A stretch of 54,346 bases of DNA from an uncultured Chryseobacterium sp. GTDB taxonomy: Bacteria; Bacteroidota; Bacteroidia; Flavobacteriales; Weeksellaceae. A model generated the notes under the pieces. The model saw nothing but the letters and a program-made list of their open reading frames with translations. It was not told the DNA's origin and did no database searches. The stretch lies in assembly GCA_913776245.1 (NCBI GenBank), contig CAJYLO010000013.1, positions 1 through 54,346 of the forward strand. The letters are read 5' to 3'. Each line of letters opens with the position of its first letter. Positions within the stretch are counted from its first letter, which is position 1. Below are positions 46,234 through 54,286 of this stretch, one piece after another. The translations under genes were made by a program, and so were the position numbers.

Positions 46234-47043
46234 ATGAAATTATTAAAAATACTAAGTGTTTTAGCAATGCCAATGCTGATGGCCCAGCAAAGCACACGTT
46301 TTGTTTATCAGGTAACATTAACGCCGGATTCTACCAACACAGAAAAGAAAACCGAACAGGCCTATCTGGATACGGATGGTAAAAAATCTTTTTTCTACGC
46401 AGAAAACACTTTGAAGAGAGATTCTCTGATGGAAAGAATGCGTGCTACAAGAAATTTTGACAGAACACAGACCCAAAACCTGCGAAGCAACATCAATTTT
46501 ACGATCGAAAAAGATTTGTCTAATCAAAGCCTCGTATACAAATCCAGAATAGGAAGAGATCAATATTCTTATAATGAAACACCTTCTTTAACTTGGAAAA
46601 TATTGCCGGAAACAGTAAAAATCGGAGATTATCAGACCCAGAAAGCGGAAACAATATTCGGAGGCAGAAAATGGTACGCCTGGTTCACACCGGAAGTTCC
46701 TTTACAGGACGGACCATATAAATTCTCTGGTTTGCCAGGTTTGATCGTAAAAGTTCAGGATGCGAAAGGCGACTATTCTTTTGATCTGATGCAGACTAAA
46801 AAAATCGCTGAAGTCCAACAGCCGCAGGCAAGAGGGCAGTTCATCAACCTGCCGAAAAATAAATATAAGGATATGGAGAAGAAATTCCAGAAAGATCCGG
46901 CAAGTTTTGTCGCAGCGCAGAGAACCGGTGGCGGAGGACCTGGCGGAAATAGGCCGGGAATGGATCCAAAGCAGATGCAGGAAATGCAAAAAAGGATGGA
47001 AGCCGAAATTAAAAGTCGCAATAATCCTATAGAACTGAAATAA
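46234..47043 (+). CDS. GLPGLI family protein, second tandem copy
   Basis: Paralogue of the preceding gene, 269 residues, with a signal peptide ending near residue 18 (LMAQQ). The family block is WYAWFTPEVPLQDGPYKF followed by SGLPGLIVKVQD. Its tail is shorter (GGGGPGGNRPGMDPKQMQEM) and ends NNPIELK, like the neighbour's NPIELSNK. The tandem arrangement with a 3-base gap indicates one transcript and probably joint function. Ends directly at a bidirectional terminator. Confidence 0.85.
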   Translation: MKLLKILSVLAMPMLMAQQSTRFVYQVTLTPDSTNTEKKTEQAYLDTDGKKSFFYAENTLKRDSLMERMRATRNFDRTQTQNLRSNINFTIEKDLSNQSLVYKSRIGRDQYSYNETPSLTWKILPETVKIGDYQTQKAETIFGGRKWYAWFTPEVPLQDGPYKFSGLPGLIVKVQDAKGDYSFDLMQTKKIAEVQQPQARGQFINLPKNKYKDMEKKFQKDPASFVAAQRTGGGGPGGNRPGMDPKQMQEMQKRMEAEIKSRNNPIELK

Positions 47044-47072
47044 AAAATGTCCCGAGTCTGGGACATTTTTTT
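47044..47072. terminator. Bidirectional terminator between the GLPGLI pair and the TPR gene
   Basis: AAAATGTCCC (47044-47053), loop GAGTCT, GGGACATTTT (47060-47069), with T-run and A-run on the two sides. It closes both convergent transcripts. Confidence 0.92.
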
Positions 47073-48834
47073 ATTGTGGTTTCCTGATTTCTTTGATTTC
47101 TTCAATCTTCTCCCGGAAGTAATCACTTTTATGAGGATGTTTTTCGGAAAGGATTTCGTAGGCTTTGATTGCCTTGGAATAGAGCTTCTGTTCAGCATAA
47201 AGTTTTGCCAGCGTTTCTGTCATCAGGTGGGAAATGTCATCCTTTTTTTCCTTAATAACAAAACTGCTTTCTTCTTTCAGCTGAGAAATTCTTGGATTAT
47301 TTTCAATGAAGTTATCAATAATTTTCTCTTTAGCCTTTGCCGGATTTTCCTCTGCTTTTGGCCGGTCGATTTTCAGCCAGCTCTGCCACGTGTTGATGAA
47401 TGTGCCGACGTTGCTTTCTTTTTCTTCGCCGGGTTTTTCTGTTTCAGGCTGTAGATTTTGCTGCTTTTCTTCGATTTTTGAAACCTCTTTTCCAAAGAAA
47501 GAAACATTGAAAACAGGTCTTTCGGTTTCCTGAACTAAGTTATCTTCCGCAACTTCACTTTTGTTTTCAGCTTTATCATCCGGTTCTGAAGGTTCTGGCG
47601 AAGGTTGTATTTGTTCATCAATCAAATTTTTCTCAGCTTTTTTTGCTTCGGGTTCTGGTTCCCGCTGCCTTCCGATTAAAGCGTCCGGAACATGAGAATC
47701 GAACTGCATTGGTTTCCATTCCGCTGGTTTGGAAATTTGCTCATTTTTATCTGCCTCGCTTTTATTGTCAGTGAATTCAGGAGTCATTTCAAAATTCTGA
47801 GTTACTTCAAAACTGACCTCATTTTCAGAGATTTTCAGATTTTCAGTATCAGAATCGTCTGCTGTTTTTTCTTTTTCGTTAATTTCAAAAGCCTGCGTAT
47901 TCTCAAAGCTGATGGCATTTTCATCTTCGATTTCCAATTCTTTTTCCGCCAACTTTTCAACAAATACTGTGTTTTTATGTGCTTCAGAATTTATATTTGA
48001 ATCTACAACTTTAGGAGATTCTATACTTTCCTTTTTAGGCGGATTAAGATAATCCAGATGATTTTTCGGAACAGAAAATTTCACTTCAGGAAGAAAATCC
48101 TGAATGCCGCTAAAACTGATATCCTTCGATGAAATTTCAGGCTCAGGTTCAGCCGGCTCATAAGATTCCGGGTGCTTTTCAATAGCTTCCTGTTGGAAGG
48201 TTTCCGGTGCTGCAATGGTTTCTTCTGAGGGGTTTTCGTCTATAACAATCAGTTTCTCGACTGTTTCTGTTTCTTCCTTTAATGTCAGCTGTCCGGATTC
48301 TTTGCTGGCTTCCAGATCTACTTCCGGCGTTTTTTCCTCAAGCAGATTTTCTTCGCCTTTATAAAGTAAACGGTTTTTTTCTCCATTTACAACGATATAT
48401 TCCTCAGTATGTATTTCTGCAGCTTCAATGATTTTATCCACATCGAATTTATTCAGTACGGAATTGTTATCAGTATTTTCGATTTCAGCAACCAGTTCCG
48501 GATCCGCAGGTTTTAAGTATTCAGTTTTTGGCTGTTCATCAATGTGATTATCAATGTCTTCCTGTTTGCTAAATGAAGTTGGGGTAAGCTCTTTATTTGC
48601 AATTTTGTCAGAGTTAATGAATTGATAAAGAATCTTTTTGTCTGTTGTATATGCTGCGGTTCTGGAAAGATTTTCTTTGTAGTTTTCAGGTTGGTACAGA
48701 TTGATTCCGTAGAGATAAAGTGCTCTGATACTTTGTGCATAAGGCATTTGAGCTGACTCCGACTCCAGGATTCCAAGATCAGCTTCGGTTATGATTTTCG
48801 GATTCTTTATTAATTCTAAAACTCTAGTATTCAT
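47071..48834 (-). CDS. Long acidic protein with a C-terminal TPR-like unit
   Basis: A 587-residue protein that I cannot assign a function. Residues 1 to about 110 form a helical, conserved-looking head (VLELIKNPKIITEADLGILESESAQMPYAQSIRALYLYG). The middle (about 120-510) is very rich in Glu, Pro, Lys and Ser and is probably disordered. Near the end, LAKLYAEQKLYSKAIKAYEILSEKHPHKSDYF reads as one tetratricopeptide repeat. No signal peptide or membrane span is seen. It follows lptE by 4 bases, in a gene order (miaB, sigma-54 activator, lptE, this gene) known from other flavobacteria, where the role is also undefined. Confidence 0.65.
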   Translation of the reverse strand: MNTRVLELIKNPKIITEADLGILESESAQMPYAQSIRALYLYGINLYQPENYKENLSRTAAYTTDKKILYQFINSDKIANKELTPTSFSKQEDIDNHIDEQPKTEYLKPADPELVAEIENTDNNSVLNKFDVDKIIEAAEIHTEEYIVVNGEKNRLLYKGEENLLEEKTPEVDLEASKESGQLTLKEETETVEKLIVIDENPSEETIAAPETFQQEAIEKHPESYEPAEPEPEISSKDISFSGIQDFLPEVKFSVPKNHLDYLNPPKKESIESPKVVDSNINSEAHKNTVFVEKLAEKELEIEDENAISFENTQAFEINEKEKTADDSDTENLKISENEVSFEVTQNFEMTPEFTDNKSEADKNEQISKPAEWKPMQFDSHVPDALIGRQREPEPEAKKAEKNLIDEQIQPSPEPSEPDDKAENKSEVAEDNLVQETERPVFNVSFFGKEVSKIEEKQQNLQPETEKPGEEKESNVGTFINTWQSWLKIDRPKAEENPAKAKEKIIDNFIENNPRISQLKEESSFVIKEKKDDISHLMTETLAKLYAEQKLYSKAIKAYEILSEKHPHKSDYFREKIEEIKEIRKPQ

Positions 48835-48838
48835 GATC

Positions 48839-49390
48839 TTACCAATTCGCTACAATATCGTTGAAAATTTTGTTGATGATCCTTTCATTGACAATTCTTA
48901 CCTGGGCAGTTTCGATGGTGTTGAGATCCAGATCACTGTTGAAAACCGCTTCATCACTATATGTTCTGTCAAAACTCAGTTTAGGGTCAATATTATTTTC
49001 GTAATGTACTTTAACCGTGATTGTTAATTTATTCTGTTGAGCCTGAACAATGTTTCCCGTGTTGGTAGTGGTTGCGGCTCCAACACTGGTTGGCGTGATA
49101 TTATAATCTGTGATTTCTCCTTCAATCAGGAGATTAGGCTTGTCAACAGCGCCTTTTAATGTTGTTCTCTGAAGAAAACGGTTTTGCAAGGCTACCGTAA
49201 AATCCTGACTCAGACTCGGGAGATTGTTTGCTGCATTATTTGGAAAAGTATTGATTTTCACCGTTTTCATTTCCGGACTCAGCGAAGAGCCTGTGAAACT
49301 GTAACAACCTGTTAGAAAAAACAGTGCAAACACCGAAAACAATAAAATTATTTTACCGCTTGTGAGTTCTGAGTTCTGAGTTCTGACCAT
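48839..49390 (-). CDS. lptE: LPS-assembly lipoprotein LptE family
   Basis: Predicted outer-membrane lipoprotein that plugs the LptD barrel and helps insert lipopolysaccharide. A signal peptide leads to the lipobox FLTGC with Cys29 (KIILLFSVFALFFLTGCY). The mature part of about 155 residues has the alternating strands and helices of LptE (MKTVKINTFPNNAANNLPSLSQDF). The ATG overlaps the stop of the sigma-54 activator gene (TAATG), fixing the start. Immediately inside the coding region lie three copies of a 7-base repeat, noted separately. Family similarity in LptE is low, so confidence is moderate. Confidence 0.75.
   Translation of the reverse strand: MVRTQNSELTSGKIILLFSVFALFFLTGCYSFTGSSLSPEMKTVKINTFPNNAANNLPSLSQDFTVALQNRFLQRTTLKGAVDKPNLLIEGEITDYNITPTSVGAATTTNTGNIVQAQQNKLTITVKVHYENNIDPKLSFDRTYSDEAVFNSDLDLNTIETAQVRIVNERIINKIFNDIVANW
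49364..49384 (-). repeat. 7-base tandem repeat (three copies) at the start of lptE
   Basis: GAGTTCT occurs three times in a row on the plus strand, i.e. AGAACTC on the coding strand, covering codons 3-9. Since 7 is not a multiple of 3, gain or loss of one copy would shift the frame. Confidence 0.7.
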
Positions 49391-50676
49391 TAATCTTCTA
49401 AATTATACTGTTTGATTTTTCTGTAAAGCGTTCGCTGAGAAATTCCCAGCTCATCAGCCGCTTTATTTCTTCTGCCTTTATGCTTTTCCAATGCTTTTAT
49501 AATCAAATCTTTTTCATTGTTCTGAAGCGACAGCGACTCCGGTTTTGCTTCCTCTATTTCAATATCTTCGACATCATTGTAATGGTGATTATCATCATCA
49601 GAAATAATGGTGGGATGATGAACTTCATTCTGATGATTATTTTCAAAATAAAGCAAAGAATTAGGATTGGATGTCTGAGCTTCTGGTGTATAAATCCTGT
49701 TAATGAGATTTTTTTCCTGAGAACTCAGATCGCTGTTTCCCCTGTTTTTAATCAGTTCCGAAGTTAAGGATTTTAAATCATTAATGTCGCTCCTCATATC
49801 GAAAAGAATTTTATACATAATCTCTCTTTCCGAACTGAAGTCAGAACCAGAATTCCCACTGTTACTTTTTTGTACAACTGCCGGAAGATTCGCATTCATA
49901 GGGATGTATTCTGCCAGTTTTACGGAATTAACTTCCCTGTTTTGCTCTACAACTGTCATTTGCTCCACAAGATTTCTGAGCTGACGAACATTACCCGGAA
50001 ATGAATAATTCTCAAGATAGGAAACAGCATCATCACTCAGTTTCAGTTCCGGCATCCTGTATTTTTCAGCAAAATCGATGGCGAATTTTCTGAACAGCAA
50101 ATGGATGTCGCCTTTTCTTTCTCTGAGAGGCGGCATATCGATCTGAACCGTGTTAAGACGATAGTACAAATCCTCACGGAACCGCCCGTCAGTAATCGCT
50201 TTCATCATATTAACATTGGTTGCTGCTACGATTCTCACATTGGTTTTCTGAACCTGGGAAGAACCGACTTTCATAAACTCGCCGCTTTCCAAAACTCTCA
50301 AAAGACGAACCTGAGTCTGTAAAGGAAGTTCACCAACTTCATCAAGGAAAATCGTTCCACCGTCAGCTACTTCAAAATAGCCTTTTCTGGTGGAAGTTGC
50401 TCCTGTAAATGCGCCTTTTTCGTGCCCGAATAATTCGGAGTCAATTGTTCCTTCCGGAATAGCGCCACAGTTAACAACAATATAAGGCTGGTGTTTTCTT
50501 CGGGATTCTGAATGGATGATTTTCGGGATAAACTCTTTCCCAACGCCACTTTCTCCGATCACAAGAACGGAAATATCTGTCGGCGCCACCTGAATTGCTT
50601 TTTCCAGGGCACGATTCAATGCCGGAAAATTCCCAATGATCCCGTAGCGGTTTTTTATAGATTGTAAGTCTGCCAT
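49390..50676 (-). CDS. Sigma-54-dependent transcriptional activator without receiver domain
   Basis: AAA+ activator that opens promoters bound by sigma-54 polymerase. Walker A GESGVGKE is at 41-48, the sigma-54-contacting GAFTGA loop at 88-93, Walker B GGTIFLDEVGEL near 106-117, and the arginine-finger region follows. The C-terminus (about 388-428) is a Fis-type helix-turn-helix (RRNKAADELGISQRTLYRKIKQ). It has no N-terminal response-regulator, GAF or PAS domain, so control must come from partners or expression. A linker rich in Ser, Asn and His (about 270-370) joins the domains. Target promoters are unknown; neighbours miaB and lptE suggest envelope-related targets at most weakly. Confidence 0.92.
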   Translation of the reverse strand: MADLQSIKNRYGIIGNFPALNRALEKAIQVAPTDISVLVIGESGVGKEFIPKIIHSESRRKHQPYIVVNCGAIPEGTIDSELFGHEKGAFTGATSTRKGYFEVADGGTIFLDEVGELPLQTQVRLLRVLESGEFMKVGSSQVQKTNVRIVAATNVNMMKAITDGRFREDLYYRLNTVQIDMPPLRERKGDIHLLFRKFAIDFAEKYRMPELKLSDDAVSYLENYSFPGNVRQLRNLVEQMTVVEQNREVNSVKLAEYIPMNANLPAVVQKSNSGNSGSDFSSEREIMYKILFDMRSDINDLKSLTSELIKNRGNSDLSSQEKNLINRIYTPEAQTSNPNSLLYFENNHQNEVHHPTIISDDDNHHYNDVEDIEIEEAKPESLSLQNNEKDLIIKALEKHKGRRNKAADELGISQRTLYRKIKQYNLED

Positions 50677-50728
50677 TATTCAATTTGATTTTGAAATTTG
50701 AGTTTAAAAAATTCAAGGTTATGAATGA

Positions 50729-52162
50729 TTAAACCGTTTCCCCCAAAAGCGTTCCCTGTGTGTTCCCGTGCACAAAAACGGAAACTATGTCACCTATTTT
50801 CTGTCCTTCCTGCATATCAAAAACGCAGACAGCATTCTGGGAATTTCTGCCTTTCCACTGGTTCTTGTTCTTTTTAGAAATCCCTTCAATAAGGATTTCG
50901 TGAACTCTGCCAACGTAAGAAGCCATTCTTTTTCGAGACAATTCGCCCTGCAAAGCAATCACTTCTGCAAGACGTCTTTGCTTCACATCTGCCGAAATAT
51001 CGTCTTCCATTTTTTTATGAGCCGGCGTTCCGGGTCTTTCGGAATAGGCAAACATATAACCGTAATCATATTCCACCTCACGCATCAATGAAAGCGTGTC
51101 CTGATGATCTTCTTCAGTTTCCGTACAGAATCCGACAATCATGTCCTGAGAAAAAGAAATGTCCGGGACAATTTCTTTGGCTTTTCTGATCAGATCCAAA
51201 TATTCCTGGCGGGTGTGTTGGCGGTTCATCAGCTGAAGAATCCTATCGCTTCCACTTTGGACAGGCAGGTGAACATATTTACAAATGTTTTTGTGTTTTG
51301 CCATCACTTCAAAAACGTTGATGTTCATATCCTGCGGGTTGGAAGTTGAGAAACGGATTCTCATTTCAGGAACGGCACTAGCCACTAAGTCAAGTAATTG
51401 TGCAAAATCAACGGCCGTTGCTTTTTGCATTTCTGAGGCTTTGGCAAAATCTTTTTTGGGCCCGCCGCCATACCAAAGATAGGAATCTACATTCTGACCT
51501 AAAAGGGTGATTTCTTTGTAACCATCGGCCCAAAGACCTTTACACTCTTCAATAATGGAATGCGGATCACGGCTTCTCTCACGGCCTCTTGTAAACGGAA
51601 CTACACAAAAAGTACACATATTATCACAGCCTCTTGTTATAGTAACATAAGCTGTAACGCCGTTTCCTCCTAAACGAACAGGATTAATATCGGCATACGT
51701 TTCTTCTTTTGAAAGGATGACATTAATGGCATCTCTGCCGTCTTCTGTTTCTCTGAGAAGGTTAGGAAGATCTCTGTAAGCATCGGGTCCTACAACCAAA
51801 TCTACCAGTTGTTCCTCCTCTAAAAACTTAGTCTTAAGACGTTCGGCCATACAACCAAGAACACCAACAGTAAGATTTGGCTTCTCTTTTTTAAGATTTT
51901 TGAACTGAGATAACCGCATTCTTACGGTCTGTTCAGCTTTTTCACGGATAGAGCAGGTGTTTAGTAAAATCAAATCGGCTTCATCCTGGTTAAGCGTAGT
52001 ATTGTAACCCTGTTCATTTAGAATGGAGGCAACAATCTCGGAATCTGAGAAGTTCATCTGGCAGCCGTAGCTTTCCAGAAACAGTTTTTTACTGTTCTCA
52101 GGTTTTTCTGCTATTGCAAAAGCTTCTCCCTGTTTGGTTTCGTCTATATATTTTTCTTGCAC
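50729..52162 (-). CDS. miaB: tRNA-2-methylthio-N6-dimethylallyladenosine synthase MiaB
   Basis: Radical SAM enzyme that adds a methylthio group to i6A37 of tRNAs. I choose the GTG at 52160-52162, giving 477 residues from (M)QEKYIDETKQGEAF, because the promoter -7 element at 52232-52239 would lie inside any longer reading. The N-terminal UPF0004 domain has its three cluster cysteines in YGCQMN (C34), NTCSIRE (C70) and LGCMAER (C104). The radical SAM triad is CDNMCTFC (C179, C183, C186). A C-terminal TRAM domain ends the protein (about 410-477). It heads the gene group that runs through the sigma-54 activator and lptE. Confidence 0.93.
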   Translation of the reverse strand: MQEKYIDETKQGEAFAIAEKPENSKKLFLESYGCQMNFSDSEIVASILNEQGYNTTLNQDEADLILLNTCSIREKAEQTVRMRLSQFKNLKKEKPNLTVGVLGCMAERLKTKFLEEEQLVDLVVGPDAYRDLPNLLRETEDGRDAINVILSKEETYADINPVRLGGNGVTAYVTITRGCDNMCTFCVVPFTRGRERSRDPHSIIEECKGLWADGYKEITLLGQNVDSYLWYGGGPKKDFAKASEMQKATAVDFAQLLDLVASAVPEMRIRFSTSNPQDMNINVFEVMAKHKNICKYVHLPVQSGSDRILQLMNRQHTRQEYLDLIRKAKEIVPDISFSQDMIVGFCTETEEDHQDTLSLMREVEYDYGYMFAYSERPGTPAHKKMEDDISADVKQRRLAEVIALQGELSRKRMASYVGRVHEILIEGISKKNKNQWKGRNSQNAVCVFDMQEGQKIGDIVSVFVHGNTQGTLLGETV

Positions 52163-52231
52163 GGACTTAAATTTAAATTCAGAATTCCTGTTCAATACTT
52201 GAATTTGAAAATCTGAGAATATTTTAGTGTG

Positions 52232-52239
52232 CAAAGATA
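52232..52239 (-). promoter_or_regulatory. Promoter -7 element for miaB
   Basis: On the minus strand TATCTTTG, a perfect TAnnTTTG, about 70 bases before the chosen GTG start. The -33 position lacks a clear TTG. Confidence 0.6.
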
Positions 52240-52302
52240 CAAAATATTGTGACAGAATGGCAGAATTGCAGGTTGAAAAGTTTAAGAGATCGCCTGCTTT
52301 TA

Positions 52303-53040
52303 CTATTGCGGGTCGGTAACAGCTCTTAATGTATGTTTGAATCTGAAATCGACTGGATTACCATTTATAGTTGCCGGCTTCCATTTTTTTCGGATACTTT
52401 TGTAGCTGTTAATTATCATTTTATCAAATTCATAAAGTCCTGAAGGTTTCGTCAGAATGATTTTTTCCATTTTACCTTCTTTATTAATTGTGAATTCTGC
52501 TTCAACAGTAAAAATGTCATTCCAGTCAAAGCGTCTAACGTCAATCTTGCTTAGCAGTTCTTTTCGAAATTCATCCAGATTATTTTTCTCCAATGAATTA
52601 AAGACGGGAGCGGTGAATGAAGGCAAATAACCATTTCTGAAATTTTCAAATAAACCATCCGGATATATTATAAATCTTGCCATAGCATTTTGTTTTATGC
52701 CATCTAAAATTGCAGGATTCCAACCTTTCTGATACTGTGCAACTTGCCTCGCAAGGTTATAGGCACATTTGTTTTCTTCAACGTGTTTTTCGTTAAGGTC
52801 TTTTATAAATTTTATATTGCCATCCGCAGTGATAAAAATACTGAACTGATATAATTCATTTTTATTGCTACAGGGCTGGATATTTTTTTCTACAATAATA
52901 TCGTGGAAATCTCTGTAATAAGCTTCATAACCGCCAATGTAAGGCAATTGGCTTTTAGGAAATTCTGTAAGAACCTTATTTTGTGAAAATAAATTAATGA
53001 ATAAGATAGTCAGTAGAAATGTTAAGATTTTGTTTTTCAT
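52303..53040 (-). CDS. Periplasmic protein with two TonB C-terminal-like domains
   Basis: A 245-residue exported protein (signal peptide to about residue 19, FINLFSQ). Two segments resemble the TonB C-terminal fold: about 65-130 with GWNPAILDGIKQNA and about 165-240 with KKWKPATINGNPVDFRF. Unlike TonB it has no proline-rich spanner and no lasting membrane anchor, so it is unlikely to energise transporters by itself. It starts two bases after the stop of the shorter relative upstream, so the two form an operon. Function unknown. Confidence 0.65.
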   Translation of the reverse strand: MKNKILTFLLTILFINLFSQNKVLTEFPKSQLPYIGGYEAYYRDFHDIIVEKNIQPCSNKNELYQFSIFITADGNIKFIKDLNEKHVEENKCAYNLARQVAQYQKGWNPAILDGIKQNAMARFIIYPDGLFENFRNGYLPSFTAPVFNSLEKNNLDEFRKELLSKIDVRRFDWNDIFTVEAEFTINKEGKMEKIILTKPSGLYEFDKMIINSYKSIRKKWKPATINGNPVDFRFKHTLRAVTDPQ

Positions 53041-53042
53041 AA

Positions 53043-53456
53043 TTAATCCCCGTGGTCTGCGTGGTCAGATGAGAAGTTGATTTCGATAATTCGGTTGGAA
53101 CTGATGGGAACGCCGTCCTTGATTGCTGGTTTCCATTTTTTCTTCATGCGCTTCATTGCGAAGGTCATATCCTGACGGAACTCTTCGTCATTTTTTACCT
53201 TTGGATAGATCTGGAGCTCGCTTGGCTTTCCATTTTCATCAATGGTAATGATGAAAGAGAATTTCCCATTCACGGCATAGGCCGTTATATCAAAATAACC
53301 ATGAACCATTTTCATAAATTCATTTCGAAAGGCGTTTTCTCCGCCAGGAAATTCCGCTTGGCGGTTTTGTAGTGAAGTTTCGGTCTGTTGTTTCGTCTGA
53401 GCAATGAACCGAGAGCTGAAGCACAGCGGAAAAATGAGAAAAAGATATTTCGTCAT
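53043..53456 (-). CDS. Small periplasmic TonB C-terminal-like protein
   Basis: A 137-residue exported protein (signal peptide to about residue 19, SRFIAQ) with a single TonB-C-like segment. FPGGENAFRNEF (about 36-47) is a block often seen before such domains in Bacteroidota, and KKKWKPAIKDGVPIS matches the KKWKPA motif of the downstream gene. No membrane anchor is present. The C-terminus SSDHADHGD has several possible metal-binding residues. Upstream partner of the 245-residue protein; the two genes look like products of duplication. Confidence 0.65.
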   Translation of the reverse strand: MTKYLFLIFPLCFSSRFIAQTKQQTETSLQNRQAEFPGGENAFRNEFMKMVHGYFDITAYAVNGKFSFIITIDENGKPSELQIYPKVKNDEEFRQDMTFAMKRMKKKWKPAIKDGVPISSNRIIEINFSSDHADHGD

Positions 53457-53484
53457 TGGTGTTAATTTGAGTTGGTTATTATTG

Positions 53485-53492
53485 CAAATATA
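53485..53492 (-). promoter_or_regulatory. Promoter -7 element for the TonB-like gene pair
   Basis: On the minus strand TATATTTG, fitting TAnnTTTG, about 29 bases before the ATG at 53456. -33 not clear. Confidence 0.5.
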
Positions 53493-53513
53493 ATTATCGG
53501 ATTCGGAATATTG

Positions 53514-54266
53514 TTAAGAATCTTTCCCGGTGTAGAAATTATAATCCTTGATCACAATATTGATGAATTGTCTTTCTGTATAATCTCTCGGGTCGATTTC
53601 CACTTTCAGGATGTCCTTAATTTTATTGGATAGCCGGGTGATGATTTGGCGGTCGTCCGCTTTCAATGCTTTCTGGAAATTTTCCTTGATGATCCTTACA
53701 TCGTTATCACTTAGCAAAATCACCTGCGGGAAAGTCGGGACATAATCTTCCTTCAGATTTTCCAGAATCGTGTGCGAAATATTGACATTGTTTTTCAGGG
53801 AAATAACGGCCGTTCCTGTTGCAATATCGCCCAGCCGCTGATGGTTTTTGGAAACTACCATAGTGATGATTGCAACAATGCCCGAATTGGAATAGATGTC
53901 GACCAACCGAAGAATCCACCGCATCAGGTAATCGCCAAAGCTCGCCTGATAGCCGTCAATTTTTACCACTTTGATTTTCATCAGCTTCTTTCCGAAGGTT
54001 TGCCCTTCCATCAGGCTTTCCAGAACCAAGGTATAAACGTACACCGGAAACATAATGATAAAAAGAAATGCACCTACAGACCAGCTGTCCATATCCCGGG
54101 TAAAATCATTGTACTCCAAAATATTACGCAGAAGCCAATAGATGATAAATATAAAAGTACCTTTAATGAGCCAATCGATAAAAAAGGCCAGGATTCTCTC
54201 GCCCACACCGGCCAGCGTAAAATTAACATTCACATTTTGCGAAGTATTAATAGCGATTGGATTCAT
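53514..54266 (-). CDS. RDD family membrane protein
   Basis: A 250-residue inner-membrane protein of the RDD family, named for Arg and two Asp residues. Here FTLAGVGERILAFFIDWLIKG (about 16-36) holds the first motif with Arg and Asp, followed by hydrophobic segments near 30-45, 62-80 and 115-140. SLMEGQTFGKKLMKIKVV is the conserved loop of the family. The C-terminal 80 residues are soluble and charged. Some RDD proteins act in ion exchange, but most are uncharacterised. It is divergent from a SpoIIM-like gene, a pairing seen in other Bacteroidota. Confidence 0.82.
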   Translation of the reverse strand: MNPIAINTSQNVNVNFTLAGVGERILAFFIDWLIKGTFIFIIYWLLRNILEYNDFTRDMDSWSVGAFLFIIMFPVYVYTLVLESLMEGQTFGKKLMKIKVVKIDGYQASFGDYLMRWILRLVDIYSNSGIVAIITMVVSKNHQRLGDIATGTAVISLKNNVNISHTILENLKEDYVPTFPQVILLSDNDVRIIKENFQKALKADDRQIITRLSNKIKDILKVEIDPRDYTERQFINIVIKDYNFYTGKDS

Positions 54267-54286
54267 ATTTTTACTATTTTAGCGTT

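Noticed and set aside
52163..52234. Longer miaB reading starting with TTG at 52234
   Set aside because: That start falls inside the promoter -7 element, and the extra 24 residues are not part of the MiaB family.
52264..52290. GCAGG/CCTGC pair near 52267-52290 as a terminator for the TonB-like genes or miaB
   Set aside because: The loop is about 20 bases and the T-run lies on the strand without a gene to terminate.
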